From the NCBI RefSeq assembly GCF_009834125.1, contig NZ_CP047146.1, positions 3,961,501 to 4,025,500 of the forward strand: a stretch of DNA of 64,000 bases, given 5' to 3'. The position numbers were made by a program, and so were the translations under genes. The DNA comes from Streptomyces sp. GS7. GTDB lineage: Bacteria; Actinomycetota; Actinomycetes; Streptomycetales; Streptomycetaceae. Below are positions 14,971-24,202 of the stretch, piece after piece (the first letter of the stretch is position 1; each line of letters starts with the position of its first letter). The notes below the pieces were generated by a model. The model saw only the letters and a program-made list of their open reading frames with translations. It did no database searches and was not told the origin of the DNA.

Positions 14971-15768
14971 TTACTCCGTCGTGGTGACGGCCCTCAGAGG
15001 GACCTCGGGCCACCTCGGCTTGGTGCCGGACACGACGGTCGTCGGAATCCAGGGGCCGGTCCACCACATCCGTGCTCCCACACCGCGGCGGGTGATGCTG
15101 TGCAGTCCGAGCCGTTGCAGATCAGCGCGGTACTGGCGGGTGTTGCGGATATCGGCGATGACGAGTCGGCCGCCGGGCCTGAGAACGCGTACCGCCTCCT
15201 CGATCGCCGTCGTACGGCGGGCGGCGTCGGAGATGTTGTGGATCGCCAGGCTGCTGACCACGGCGTCGAACGTGCCGTTCTCGAACGGAAGCCGGGTGAT
15301 GTCGGCGGTGTGCAGCTCGATGCGGTCGGCCACCCCTTCTGCCTGTGCGTTGCGCTCGGTGACGGAAGGGTCGTTGCCGCTCTGATCCTGACTGCGCCAC
15401 AGGTCGACACCGTGCGCACGGCCTTCGGGAAGGCGGCGGGCGGCCGCCAGGAGCACCGCGCCCCGGCCGCAGCCCAGATCGAGGACGCTCTCGTCACCAC
15501 CCAGCGCCAGATCATCGAGGAGCCTGTCCCACACGACGAACTTGCCGCGCAGGGTGGCGTACATGTACAGGCCCGCGGCAAGGAACGCCAGACAGCCGTA
15601 GCAGAACGCCCACGGCGCGACGGCGGGACCGCCCACGGTCCGGGAGACGACGCCCCAGACCAGCAGCACGGTGCCCAAAGCGCCGTAGATCGCCGGAACA
15701 TAGGGGGCGTCCACCCCGTACTTCCCCCGAGGCCGGGCGGAGGGCCGCGTCGCTAAGTCGTAATTCAA
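14971..15768 (-). CDS. membrane-anchored SAM methyltransferase with an early TTA codon
   Basis: A protein of about 265 residues. Two N-terminal hydrophobic segments (VPAIYGALGTVLLVWGVVS and APWAFCYGCLAFLAAGLYMY) anchor it. The soluble domain has motif I SVLDLGCGRGAVLLAAARRL, a VDLWRSQDQSGNDP motif II region, LHTADITRLPFENGTFDAVV and LRPGGRLVIADIRNT. The TTG at 15768 is preferred because AGGGAG lies 5 bases upstream; the GTG two codons earlier would leave no spacing. Codon 5 is TTA (plus-strand taa at 15754-15756), a rare leucine codon read by the bldA tRNA, so expression may be tied to development or late growth. Acceptor unknown. Confidence 0.85.
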   Translation of the reverse strand: MNYDLATRPSARPRGKYGVDAPYVPAIYGALGTVLLVWGVVSRTVGGPAVAPWAFCYGCLAFLAAGLYMYATLRGKFVVWDRLLDDLALGGDESVLDLGCGRGAVLLAAARRLPEGRAHGVDLWRSQDQSGNDPSVTERNAQAEGVADRIELHTADITRLPFENGTFDAVVSSLAIHNISDAARRTTAIEEAVRVLRPGGRLVIADIRNTRQYRADLQRLGLHSITRRGVGARMWWTGPWIPTTVVSGTKPRWPEVPLRAVTTTE

Positions 15769-16066
15769 GATCACTCCCTACATCGTGCAGCGTATGGCAT
15801 CCGCAGGCTATCCCGGCTCCGTCCCGGCACCCACGGCGGCGGGGGCGGTGCGGGCACGGCCTTCGGGAGTCGCGATCGCCTTCGGGGTCCACGTATCGGC
15901 GGTGATGGTGGGGGACTGGTGGGCGTGGGGGCCGGAGATGTCCCGGGGCACTGCGGCTCCGCGCGGCCTCGCCGGTGCTGCCGGTGTGTCTCTGCCTTTC
16001 GGCAGAGCGGTGGATCCCCCGTGAGGCGCACGCTTCCGTGGATTCCGGACGCCGATACTGGTCAGC

Positions 16067-17788
16067 GTGCCTCTCGCCAGTTCCTTCGACCGCTTCGCCC
16101 GATGTCGTCTGCCTGTGGGAACGAGGTGGGGCAGGGCCGGGCGTGCGGGGGTGGAGACGGTCGGCGTGGTGCTGGCCTCCCTGGGCGTGTATGCGGCGGT
16201 CGCGTGGCTTGAGTACCTCCCGCACCCCGCGTTCCAGCTGCCGGTGATCGCCGCCGGTGCCGCACTCTTCCCGCTGCGCCGCCGCTTTCCCGGCGCCGTG
16301 CTCCTGACGCTCGCGGTGCTGACCGGGCCCGCCCCGTGTCTGGGGCCGATCACGGCGGTGACCGCGTACGCGGTGGCCCGCCGGACGGTCCCGGCCCGCA
16401 GGCTGAGCCGGCTGCTGGCCGCGGCCGGTGTCCTGGTCGTGGTGTCCGCGACGCTGGCCGCGCCCTGGGCGGGTCCCGGACCGATGCTGTACGGGCTGGC
16501 GCTCGGCTTGCTTCTCGTGCCGACCGCGGTGATCGTCCCGGGCCTGGTCGGCACCGCGTACGGGCAGCAGAGCCGCCTGATGCGGGCGCTGCGCGAGCGC
16601 GGCGACGCGGCGGAACGGGCCCGTCGGCTCGCTGACAGCGAGGCGCGGATGCACGAGCGGTCCCGGATCGCCGCCGAGATGCACGATCTGGTCGGCCATC
16701 GGCTCAGTCTCGTCTCGCTGCACACCGGCGGACTGGAACTGGCTCTGGCCGAAGCCGCACCCGAACTGCGCGAGGAGGCGGTCCTGGTGCGGCGGGCCAC
16801 CCGGGACGCGATGCGCGAACTGCGGCAGGCGCTCGGGGTGCTCGGGCCGCTCGGCCGGGACACCGGACCCGACATGCTCACGGACGCGACCGGCTCCCGC
16901 GCCGACATCGAGACGCTGGTGGCACAGTCCCGTGACGGAGGGATCGCCGTACGGCTCGACTGGACCGGGCCCGATCTCGACCTCCGCCCGGCGCGGGTGC
17001 GCCGCGCCGTGCAGCGGGTGGTGCGGGAGGCCCTGACCAACGTGCACCGGTACGCGAGTGCGGCGCACGTCCTCGTCACGGTGGTACACGGAGACCAGGA
17101 GGTGCGGGTCACCGTCCGCAACGGCGCTCCGCCGAGCTCTCAGGTCCCCGCCGGGGGCAGGGGCACCGGTCGCGGTCTGCTGGGTCTGCGGGAGCGGGTG
17201 GAACTGCTCGGTGGGACGTTCGATGCCGCCCCGCTGCCGTCCGGGGGGTTCCAGGTGGATGCGCGGGTGCCTGCCGAGCCCGGTGATGCCGTCGTCGTGG
17301 CGCGGTCCGGTTCCGTGCCGACCGGGCCCGGGGCGGCGGGAGATGGCGGCCCGTCAGAGAAGGTGGGTCGCCTGGGAGATGACGGCCCCGCTCCGGCCGG
17401 TCGTCGCACCGTCGAGGCGGTGACGCTCGCCTTCGGGCTGGTGGCGCTGTGCGTGCTGATGCTCCTCGGCGTCGGCTTCGTGTACGCCGCCCACCCCCAC
17501 CGGAATTCGGGGCCGCCGCCGCTGCCCCGCCTCGGCATGACCTACCAGGAAGTGGCGGCAACGGGCGTACTGGACAACGCGGCGGTGCGGGCCGCGGCCA
17601 CCGGCCACGAGCCGGCGCGCCCCGCCGGTGCGGCCGGTTGCATCTATCCCTTCAACGGCGCCACGGAGAGCCGCCCCGGCGGCCTGGCGGTCGCCCGTTA
17701 CTGCTTCGACGCCTCGCGGCGTCTGATCGCCATCGACCGTTTCACCGTCCCGTCGGTCCGGGACGCCGCACCCTGGGAGATCCCGTGA
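16067..17788 (+). CDS. NarL-type sensor histidine kinase with an extra C-terminal membrane domain
   Basis: A 573-residue kinase. The first 160 residues have four or five membrane spans. The HisKA_3 segment is ERSRIAAEMHDLVGHRLSLV (phospho-acceptor His in MHDL). The HATPase has ALTNVHRYASAAHV and GTGRGLLGLRERVELLGG. An unusual extension follows: a linker, a further membrane span (TLAFGLVALCVLMLLGVGFV) and about 90 residues probably outside the cell with GMTYQEVAATG and a Cys pair (GCIYPF and RYCFD). The kinase core normally ends the protein. The GTG start at 16067 has a weak ribosome binding site. The stop overlaps the response regulator start (GTGA). Confidence 0.9.
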   Translation: MPLASSFDRFARCRLPVGTRWGRAGRAGVETVGVVLASLGVYAAVAWLEYLPHPAFQLPVIAAGAALFPLRRRFPGAVLLTLAVLTGPAPCLGPITAVTAYAVARRTVPARRLSRLLAAAGVLVVVSATLAAPWAGPGPMLYGLALGLLLVPTAVIVPGLVGTAYGQQSRLMRALRERGDAAERARRLADSEARMHERSRIAAEMHDLVGHRLSLVSLHTGGLELALAEAAPELREEAVLVRRATRDAMRELRQALGVLGPLGRDTGPDMLTDATGSRADIETLVAQSRDGGIAVRLDWTGPDLDLRPARVRRAVQRVVREALTNVHRYASAAHVLVTVVHGDQEVRVTVRNGAPPSSQVPAGGRGTGRGLLGLRERVELLGGTFDAAPLPSGGFQVDARVPAEPGDAVVVARSGSVPTGPGAAGDGGPSEKVGRLGDDGPAPAGRRTVEAVTLAFGLVALCVLMLLGVGFVYAAHPHRNSGPPPLPRLGMTYQEVAATGVLDNAAVRAAATGHEPARPAGAAGCIYPFNGATESRPGGLAVARYCFDASRRLIAIDRFTVPSVRDAAPWEIP

Positions 17789-18453
17789 CCGAGCCCAACC
17801 GGCCGATCCGCGTCCTGCTCGCCGACGACGAGACGATGGTCCGGCACGGTGTCCGCCTGATCCTCCGGCACGCCGACGGCATCGACGTCGTCGCCGAGGC
17901 CGCGGACGGGCGGCAGGCCGTCGACATGGCCGCCGCCCACCGCCCCGACGTGGCGTTGGTGGACATCCGGATGCCGGTGTGCGACGGCCTGGCCGCGATC
18001 GCACCACTGCTCGCCCTCGAACCGGCGCCGCGGATCGTGATGCTGACGACGTTCGGCGAGGAGGACAACGTCATCCGGGCCCTGCGGGAAGGCGCCACGG
18101 GTTTCCTCCTCAAGGACGAGGGCCCGCAGGAACTGATCAGCGCGGTGCGGGCGGCTGCCGCCGGTGACGCCGTGCTCTCCCCGGGCGTGACCGGCACCGT
18201 GATCGCCCGGATGCTCCGTGTCGGCGAACCCGGTACGGCAGCCGGAGAGGACCGCATCGCCGGGCTCACCGTCCGGGAGCGGGAGGTCCTGTCGATGCTC
18301 GGCGAAGGACTGTCCAACCAGGACATCGCCGGACGGCTCGGCATCGGGATCGGCACGGTGAAGAGCCATGTCGGCGCGATCCTCGACAAGACCGGCTCGG
18401 CCAGCCGGGTCCAGGCGGCGCTCCTCGCCCACCAGGCGGGCTTGACGTCCTGA
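17785..18453 (+). CDS. NarL/FixJ family response regulator
   Basis: A 222-residue regulator. The receiver domain has the acidic pair in LLADDETMVRHG, the phospho-acceptor Asp in VALVDIRMPVCDG, the Thr in MLTTFGEED and the Lys in FLLKDEGP. The C-terminal LuxR-type HTH is LTVREREVLSMLGEGLSNQD with IGTVKSHVGAILDKTGSASR. It overlaps the histidine kinase by four bases and is its cognate partner. The ABC transporter genes start 385 bp downstream on the same strand. In Streptomyces, such pairs often control an adjacent ABC exporter, so this is a plausible target. Confidence 0.93.
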   Translation: MTEPNRPIRVLLADDETMVRHGVRLILRHADGIDVVAEAADGRQAVDMAAAHRPDVALVDIRMPVCDGLAAIAPLLALEPAPRIVMLTTFGEEDNVIRALREGATGFLLKDEGPQELISAVRAAAAGDAVLSPGVTGTVIARMLRVGEPGTAAGEDRIAGLTVREREVLSMLGEGLSNQDIAGRLGIGIGTVKSHVGAILDKTGSASRVQAALLAHQAGLTS

Positions 18454-18838
18454 CGGGAACCGGCGGATGACGTGAGTGGGTCAGGCCCCGGACCGCGTTC
18501 CTGCCCGGACAGCACCTGCCGTATGTGCGGCCGGCTGCCGCGGTCCGAGCCGATCGGTTCCCTGTGGGCGGCGGACCGACGGGGCGCCCGCCGGTCCGCC
18601 GCCGCCACCTCCGGTCCGGCCCACCTCTCCACCGACAGCCCGCCCTCCCCAAAAGGCAGAGCACCACCCGCCGGGGGCTCTGTCCGAAGGCAGAGACGGC
18701 CAGGGCGCACACTTCCCTTGGTCAGATGCCAGGTCCCGCCCTCGGGGCGATGTTTCCGCAGGTGAGGGCCGTGAGGATGGATGTGTCCCCAGGCCCGCCG
18801 CAGTTCTCGCGGGCCGTCGCACCCCAGGCGGAGTACCC
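18454..18838 (+). other. intergenic region before the ABC transporter operon
   Basis: I see no gene in this 385-bp gap. It should hold the promoter of the transporter operon and any binding site for the upstream response regulator; no clear dyad stands out. Confidence 0.4.
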
Positions 18839-19615
18839 ATGTCGCAGTTGTTCCCTGCCCCCACCCGTCCCGTCCCCGAACCGGCCGCCCGAGCCACCGG
18901 CCTGACCAAGGCGTACGGGACGGGGCAGACCCGGGTCACCGCGCTGGACGGGGTGTTCGTCGAGTTCGCGCGGAGCCGGTTCACCGCCGTCATGGGTCCC
19001 TCCGGCTCCGGCAAGTCCACCCTGATGCACTGCCTGGCCGGGCTGGTCCCGGTGACCTCCGGTTCGGCCCGCATCGGCGGTGTCGAACTGGCGTCGTTGA
19101 CGGAGCGGGAACTGACCCAACTGCGCAGGGAGAAGGTCGGGTTCGTGTTCCAGGGCTTCAACCTGCTGCCGACCCTCACGGCGCTGGAGAACATCACGCT
19201 GCCGCTGCGCTTCGCCGGACAGCGGCCCGATCCGGCCTGGCTGGAGACCGTCGTGGCCACCGTCGGGCTGGCGGGTCGGCTCGGGCACCGGCCAGCGGAG
19301 TTGTCCGGCGGCCAGCAGCAGCGGGTCGCGGTGGCCCGTGCGCTGGTGTCCAGGCCGGAGATCATCTTCGCCGACGAGCCGACCGGCAACCTCGACTCGC
19401 GATCCGGTGCCGAGATCCTCGACTTCCTGCGCGACTCGGTACGGGAGTTGGGGCAGACGGTGGTGATGGTCACCCACGACCCGGTGGCCGCCGCATACGC
19501 GGACCGGGTGGTGTTCCTCGCCGACGGCCGGGTCGTCGACGGACTGCACGAGCCGACCCCCGACCGCGTACTCGACTGGATGCACCAGTTCGAGGCCCAG
19601 GAACACACGCCCTGA
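18839..19615 (+). CDS. ABC transporter ATP-binding protein (MacB/LolD type)
   Basis: A 258-residue ATPase. Walker A is MGPSGSGKSTL, the Q-loop is FVFQGFNLLPTLTALEN, the signature is ELSGGQQQRVAVARAL, Walker B is IIFADEPTGNLDS and the H-loop is VMVTHDP. This is the MacB/LolD/FtsE-type subfamily that partners FtsX-fold permeases in export or lipoprotein handling rather than uptake. The ATG at 18839 has AGGCGGAG at good spacing. The FtsX-type permease gene follows after 118 bp. The two-component system upstream may regulate the pair. Confidence 0.93.
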   Translation: MSQLFPAPTRPVPEPAARATGLTKAYGTGQTRVTALDGVFVEFARSRFTAVMGPSGSGKSTLMHCLAGLVPVTSGSARIGGVELASLTERELTQLRREKVGFVFQGFNLLPTLTALENITLPLRFAGQRPDPAWLETVVATVGLAGRLGHRPAELSGGQQQRVAVARALVSRPEIIFADEPTGNLDSRSGAEILDFLRDSVRELGQTVVMVTHDPVAAAYADRVVFLADGRVVDGLHEPTPDRVLDWMHQFEAQEHTP

Positions 19616-19733
19616 ACCCGCCCCGTCCCGGTCCGCACCCAGCGCTCCTCGCCCTGCGCGACACCCACCCGGACCTCCCGGCGCTCGCGCGCCGCACCTC
19701 TCCCGTACCTCCCGGACTCCCGAAAGCTCCTCC

Positions 19734-22298
19734 ATGCTGAGAACAGCCCTGCGCAACGTCCTGGCGCACAAGGCACGTCTGGTCATGACCGTCCTGGCGG
19801 TCAGCCTGGGCGTCGCCTGCGTCTGCGGCACCCTCGTCTTCGCGGACTCCTCGGCCGCGGCCTACCGTGCCGCCGCGTCGAAGAACTTCGCGGACATCGC
19901 GGTCACCGTGACCCCGAAGGAACCCCCGCCCGGGGCCGCCGCGAACCAGCCGGCCGGCGCGCTCGACGACGTCCTCGTGCGCAAACTCACCGACGTCCCC
20001 GGTGTCGCCACCGTCCGGCCGTCGGCCGACGGCCCGGCCACCCTGAACGCCGCCGACGGCACACCGCTGCGGGCCGGCAAGGCGTGGGCGAACCTGGCCG
20101 CCGCCTACGTACCGGGCAAGGACGGCACGGACAGCCGCTACCCCCTGGTCAAGGGCCACGCCCCCCGCAACGGCGACGAACTCGCCGTGGACGGAACCAC
20201 CGCGGCCGCCGGTCACTTCGGTATCGGCGACAGGGTCACGCTGGCCACCGACGGCCCGGTCATGACCAAACGGCTCGTCGGCATCGTCACCACCAAGGAC
20301 ACCCGGGTGACCGCCGGCGGCACCCTCGCCCTGTTCGACAGGGCCACCGCCCAGCGGCTGTTCGCGTCCCCGGGCCACTACACCGGGATCGACCTGTCCG
20401 CCGCGCCCGGCACCGACCAGTTCGCCCTGTCCGAGCGGGTCGCCGCCATCCTCCCGGCCGGCCGGGCCGAGGCCACCAGCGGCGCCGCCCAGGCCACTCA
20501 ACAGGCCACCTACGTCGACACGGTGACCCGGGGCTACACCAAGCTGCCACTGGTCTTCGCCGGCGTCTCGCTGTTCATCGGCTCGTTCCTCATCGTCAAC
20601 ACCTTCACCATGCTCGTCTCCCGGCGCACCCGTGAGATCGCGCTGCTGCGGGCCATCGGCGCCACGCGCCGCCAGGTGGTCCGCTCGGTCCTCTGGGAGG
20701 CGGCCCTGCTCGGCCTCGCCGCATCGGCGGCCGGTTTCCTGCTGGGCCTGGGCATCGCCTCCGTACTGCCCGACATCCTGAGCACCGCACAGGACACGCT
20801 GCCCCACGGACCCCTGGTCGTCGGGCCGCGCCCCGTCGCGGCGGCGTTCGGCGTCGGCGTCGGCGTCACGGTGCTCGCCGCGTGGCTGCCCTCGCGCCGC
20901 GCCGCGAAGGTCGCGCCCGTCGAAGCGATGCGCTCGGCCGAGCAGCCGCCCTCCACCACCGGCTCCCGGATCCGCGGCGTGGTGGGGCTGGTCCTGCTCG
21001 TCCTCGGCGCCGGGCTGCTGATCTCGCTCACCGGGGCGAAGGACGCCTCGGTGGAGAACCTGCAGAGCGCGATGCTCGGTTGCGCCCTCCTCGTCATCGC
21101 CATGATCGCGCTGGCGCCGCTGCTCGCCGCCCCCGTGATCAGGCTGACCGGCCGGCTGACCGGCCGCTTCGGCGTCGCCGGCCGGCTCGCCCGGGAGAAC
21201 GCGCTGCGCGACCCACGGCGCACCGCGGCCTCCGCCTCCGCCCTGATGGTCAGCACGGCACTGGTCGCCGGACTCGCCGTCATCGGCAACTCCACCGGGC
21301 AGGCCCTCGATCACCAGGCCGCCGCCGGCCTCGGCGCCGACTACGTGATCAGCACCCGCACCCCCACGGCCCGCATCGACCCGGCCGCCGTGAAGAGGGT
21401 GGCCGACACCTCCGGAGTGCGGACCGCGACGGCCGTCGCCGACTCCACCCTCTTCACCGGCGGCCATGTCCAGCAGATCTCCGGCGTCGACCCCACCACC
21501 GTCGACGCCGTCATGAAGCTCGACTTCGTCAGCGGCTCCGCACACGACCTCGGCCCCGGCCGGATCGCCGTCTCCAGCACCCTCGCCCGGCAGCAGGGCC
21601 TGAGCACCGGCAGCCGACTCGACGCCGGGACGGGCCGCGGCCAGGACGTCAAGCACTACACCGTCGTCGGCGTCTACAAGGACAATCCCGTCGCCCACGA
21701 CGCGCTGGGCGCCCGAACCGACGTACAGGAGAACGGCATCACGCCCCACTCCGTCCAGCGGATCCTCGTCCGCACCGACGACGCTGCCGCGTCCCGGACC
21801 ACCGAGACCCGGCTCCGCACCGCCGTGGGCGACAACCCGCTGCTGACGGTGCAGGACCGGGCGGAACTCGTCCACGAGGCCGCCGGCACCCTGGGCAACC
21901 TGCTCACCCTGATGTACGGGCTGCTCGCCATCGGCGTGGTCATCTCCGCGCTCGGCATCGTGAACACCCTGGCCATGTCGGTCTCCGAACGCACCCGGGA
22001 GATCGGAGTGCTGCGCGCCATCGGCATGGACCGCTCCGGCATCCGGCGCATGATCCGCCTGGAGTCGGTGACGGTCGCCGCGTTCGGCACAGTGCTGGGC
22101 CTGGCGGGCGGACTGTTCGGCGCGTGGGCGGTCGGCGCGCTGGCCAACGGCGCGATGGAGCAGTACTCCCTGGCGCTGCCCTGGGGCACGCTGCTGCTCG
22201 TGTGCCTGGCGTCCCTCGCGCTCGGCGTGGCCGCGGCAGCCGTCCCGGCCCGCCGGGCAGCCGCCCTGAGCCCGCTGGAGGCCGTCGCGGACAGGTGA
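19734..22298 (+). CDS. FtsX-fold ABC transporter permease
   Basis: An 854-residue permease with two FtsX modules. The N-terminal span (LVMTVLAVSLGVACVCGTLV) is followed by a large extracytoplasmic domain. The first FtsX block is at about residues 265-395 (LFIGSFLIVNTFTMLVSRRT, REIALLRAIGATRRQVVRSV). A second extracytoplasmic domain leads to the second block near residues 715-850 (LLAIGVVISALGIVNTLAMS, REIGVLRAIGMDRSGIRRMI, ending RRAAALSPLEAV). Length and layout match actinobacterial MacB-like permeases exporting peptides, antibiotics or lipids. The ribosome binding site is weak, so translation may depend on the upstream gene. A strong hairpin follows. Confidence 0.93.
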   Translation: MLRTALRNVLAHKARLVMTVLAVSLGVACVCGTLVFADSSAAAYRAAASKNFADIAVTVTPKEPPPGAAANQPAGALDDVLVRKLTDVPGVATVRPSADGPATLNAADGTPLRAGKAWANLAAAYVPGKDGTDSRYPLVKGHAPRNGDELAVDGTTAAAGHFGIGDRVTLATDGPVMTKRLVGIVTTKDTRVTAGGTLALFDRATAQRLFASPGHYTGIDLSAAPGTDQFALSERVAAILPAGRAEATSGAAQATQQATYVDTVTRGYTKLPLVFAGVSLFIGSFLIVNTFTMLVSRRTREIALLRAIGATRRQVVRSVLWEAALLGLAASAAGFLLGLGIASVLPDILSTAQDTLPHGPLVVGPRPVAAAFGVGVGVTVLAAWLPSRRAAKVAPVEAMRSAEQPPSTTGSRIRGVVGLVLLVLGAGLLISLTGAKDASVENLQSAMLGCALLVIAMIALAPLLAAPVIRLTGRLTGRFGVAGRLARENALRDPRRTAASASALMVSTALVAGLAVIGNSTGQALDHQAAAGLGADYVISTRTPTARIDPAAVKRVADTSGVRTATAVADSTLFTGGHVQQISGVDPTTVDAVMKLDFVSGSAHDLGPGRIAVSSTLARQQGLSTGSRLDAGTGRGQDVKHYTVVGVYKDNPVAHDALGARTDVQENGITPHSVQRILVRTDDAAASRTTETRLRTAVGDNPLLTVQDRAELVHEAAGTLGNLLTLMYGLLAIGVVISALGIVNTLAMSVSERTREIGVLRAIGMDRSGIRRMIRLESVTVAAFGTVLGLAGGLFGAWAVGALANGAMEQYSLALPWGTLLLVCLASLALGVAAAAVPARRAAALSPLEAVADR

Positions 22299-22328
22299 CG
22301 GACGGCCTGCCTCCGGCCAGTCGCACCA

Positions 22329-22370
22329 CGGCGGAGGATCCAGGCAGTACCGTGCCCGGGTCCTCCGCCG
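22329..22370 (+). terminator. terminator after the ABC transporter operon
   Basis: Arms 22329-22341 and 22358-22370 pair over 13 bp with one G-U in RNA. The 16-base loop contains a further GGCA/TGCC pairing. Confidence 0.7.
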
Positions 22371-22439
22371 TTCAGGAGTCGACCCGTTGTGTTGGACAGG
22401 TCCTACGTTGCCCCCGTACCGCGGACGAAGGAGACCGAG

Positions 22440-23189
22440 ATGGCCGAGACTTCCGGCGCACCCGCGCAACTGGCGGAGATGCCCACCGACTGGCAGCGCG
22501 CCCTCGCGATCGTCGCTCACCCCGACGACCTCGAATACGGGGCGTCGGCCGCCATCGCCAGTTGGACCGACGCGGGCCGCGACGTCGTCTACGTCCTCGC
22601 CACCCGCGGGGAGGCCGGCATCGACGCCATCGGACCCGCCGAGGCCGGCCCGCTGCGCGAGCAGGAGCAGCGGGCCAGTGCCGCCGCTGTGGGGGTCCCC
22701 ACCGTCGAGTTCCTCCGCCACCCCGACGGCGTCATCGAGTACGGCACCGCGCTGCGCCGCGACTTCGCCGCCGCCATCCGGCACCACCGCCCCGAACTCG
22801 TGCTGACCCTCAACCACCACGACACCTGGGGCGGCGTCACCTGGAACACGCCTGACCACCGGGCCGTCGGCCGCGCCGTCCTCGACGCCGTCGCCGACGC
22901 GGGCAACCGCTGGATCTTCCCCGAACTCGTCGAGGACGGCCTCGCACCGTGGAACGGCGTGCGCTACGTGGCCGTGGCCGGCTCGCCGCGGCCCACGCAC
23001 GCCGTCGACGCAGGCTCCGGATACGAGCGGGCCGTCCGGTCGCTGATGGCCCATCGCACCTATATCGAGGCGCTCACCGACCAGGACCCCGAGCAGTACT
23101 GCCGGTCGTTTCTGAACCGCACCATGAAGGCCGCGTCCGCACGGTTCGGCGGACGCCCCGCCGTGCCCTTCGAACTGTTCACCCGCTGA
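22440..23189 (+). CDS. PIG-L family deacetylase
   Basis: A 249-residue zinc hydrolase of the LmbE/MshB/PIG-L family, which removes acetyl from GlcNAc-containing substrates. The metal motif is AIVAHPDDLEYGASAA (His-Pro-Asp-Asp). Further motifs are VLATRGEAGID, EQRASAAAVGV, FLRHPDGVIEYG and the third ligand region NTPDHRAVGRAVLDA. The ATG at 22440 is chosen because GAAGGAG lies upstream with 6-base spacing; the longer frame to 22389 has no such site. It is monocistronic between two terminators. MshB-like mycothiol biosynthesis, Mca-like detoxification or antibiotic deacetylation cannot be separated from sequence alone. Confidence 0.9.
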   Translation: MAETSGAPAQLAEMPTDWQRALAIVAHPDDLEYGASAAIASWTDAGRDVVYVLATRGEAGIDAIGPAEAGPLREQEQRASAAAVGVPTVEFLRHPDGVIEYGTALRRDFAAAIRHHRPELVLTLNHHDTWGGVTWNTPDHRAVGRAVLDAVADAGNRWIFPELVEDGLAPWNGVRYVAVAGSPRPTHAVDAGSGYERAVRSLMAHRTYIEALTDQDPEQYCRSFLNRTMKAASARFGGRPAVPFELFTR

Positions 23190-23236
23190 CGCCGCGCTCG
23201 GCGGCCGAGCCGCCGACGGGCTCCGAAGACGAAAAA

Positions 23237-23279
23237 GCGCGGGCCGCCACGACCCTTCCCGGATCGTGGAGGCCCGCGC
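23237..23279. terminator. bidirectional terminator between PIG-L and SH3-like genes
   Basis: Arms 23237-23252 and 23264-23279 pair over 16 bp with one mismatch. AAAAA precedes the left arm, giving a U-run for minus-strand transcripts. Confidence 0.75.
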
Positions 23280-23411
23280 GGTACCCCAGCTCTTCACCCG
23301 ACTCCCGCCCTTGGGACCGGTCCCCCACCCCCGTAGCGGGACCGGACCCGGGTGTTCAGCGCGCTTCGGGACGGCCCGCGTCTGCCGGTGGGCCTGGGTG
23401 TCCGGCGGCCG

Positions 23412-23774
23412 TCACGGCTGCTTCACACAGGTCCGCGGTACGTAGCCGTCCATCCCGTTGTACGAGATCGGCATCCAGTACTTGTCGCTGTACGGTCCAC
23501 AGGCCGTGTAGGTCCCGCCGGTCACGGTCCTGCCGTAGCACGTGGCGAGTTCCCCCTTGGGCAGCACACCGAGTGCGTCGCTGCTGGTCGTCGGCTCCTC
23601 GCGGATGTTGAGTGTCTCCGTCGCCCGCACCTGGCAGGTGGAGACAGGCGCGGCAACGGCAGGCGCCCGGCTGACGGCCACCAGCGAAGTGGCCTGTGCG
23701 GACGCGGATGTCGCCGTCATCAAGGGGATGACCGCGAGACCGGCAACGACCGTGCCGATCACGTACTTTCTCAT
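23412..23774 (-). CDS. small secreted SH3-like protein
   Basis: A 120-residue exported protein. The signal peptide is VVAGLAVIPLMTATSASAQA. The mature part has a bacterial SH3-like core: LNIREEPTTSSDALGVLPKG, ELATCYGRTVTGGTYTACG and WMPISYNGMDGYVPRTCVKQ. Four Cys residues could form two disulfides. Such domains bind wall peptides or act as extracellular modules. The ATG at 23774 follows GGGAAG. It is convergent with the PIG-L gene and shares its terminator. Confidence 0.82.
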   Translation of the reverse strand: MRKYVIGTVVAGLAVIPLMTATSASAQATSLVAVSRAPAVAAPVSTCQVRATETLNIREEPTTSSDALGVLPKGELATCYGRTVTGGTYTACGPYSDKYWMPISYNGMDGYVPRTCVKQP

Positions 23775-24202
23775 GGTGAGACTTCCCTTTCCCTCTCCCT
23801 GCGTTGGGCGCCGACCGATCAGGGCGCCCGCCGCCGAACAAGTCCCCGCGCGGAAGCCGAGCCCCTCCTGGGCGCGCCGAATCACCGGGGCCGCCGCCCC
23901 GGCAGGTTCGGTGTGTGTTCCGCGCGTCCGCCCCGGCGCGATGGGTGCTGGGGCTCGACATGCGACAGGATGCCGGGCCGTTGTGGCACATGTCGTTAGC
24001 ACGGGGTCGACACCCACTTCGCAATGCGTCTACTCACGATCGACCAGGCCCGGTGGGGGTGGGTGGTCTCGCCGACTTGGGGTGACTGGGCGAGCCGGAC
24101 CGGGTGCGACGGGGCCGATCCCCGGGCAGGGGTGGTGGCGGGGACGGCGAGCCGCCCGCGTACCCTCGTTGGCTGAAGTGGGGGACGGACGGGGGAGAGC
24201 AC
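23775..24202. other. divergent promoter region, SH3-like and calpain-like genes
   Basis: I see no gene in this 428-bp gap. Short frames lack ribosome binding sites. It should contain both divergent promoters. Confidence 0.45.

Noticed and set aside
19470..23297. 1275-codon open frame on the minus strand
   Set aside because: It is antisense to the ABC ATPase, permease and PIG-L genes, which have clear family motifs. Its translation is low-complexity Gly/Arg/Asp, typical of a high-GC shadow frame.
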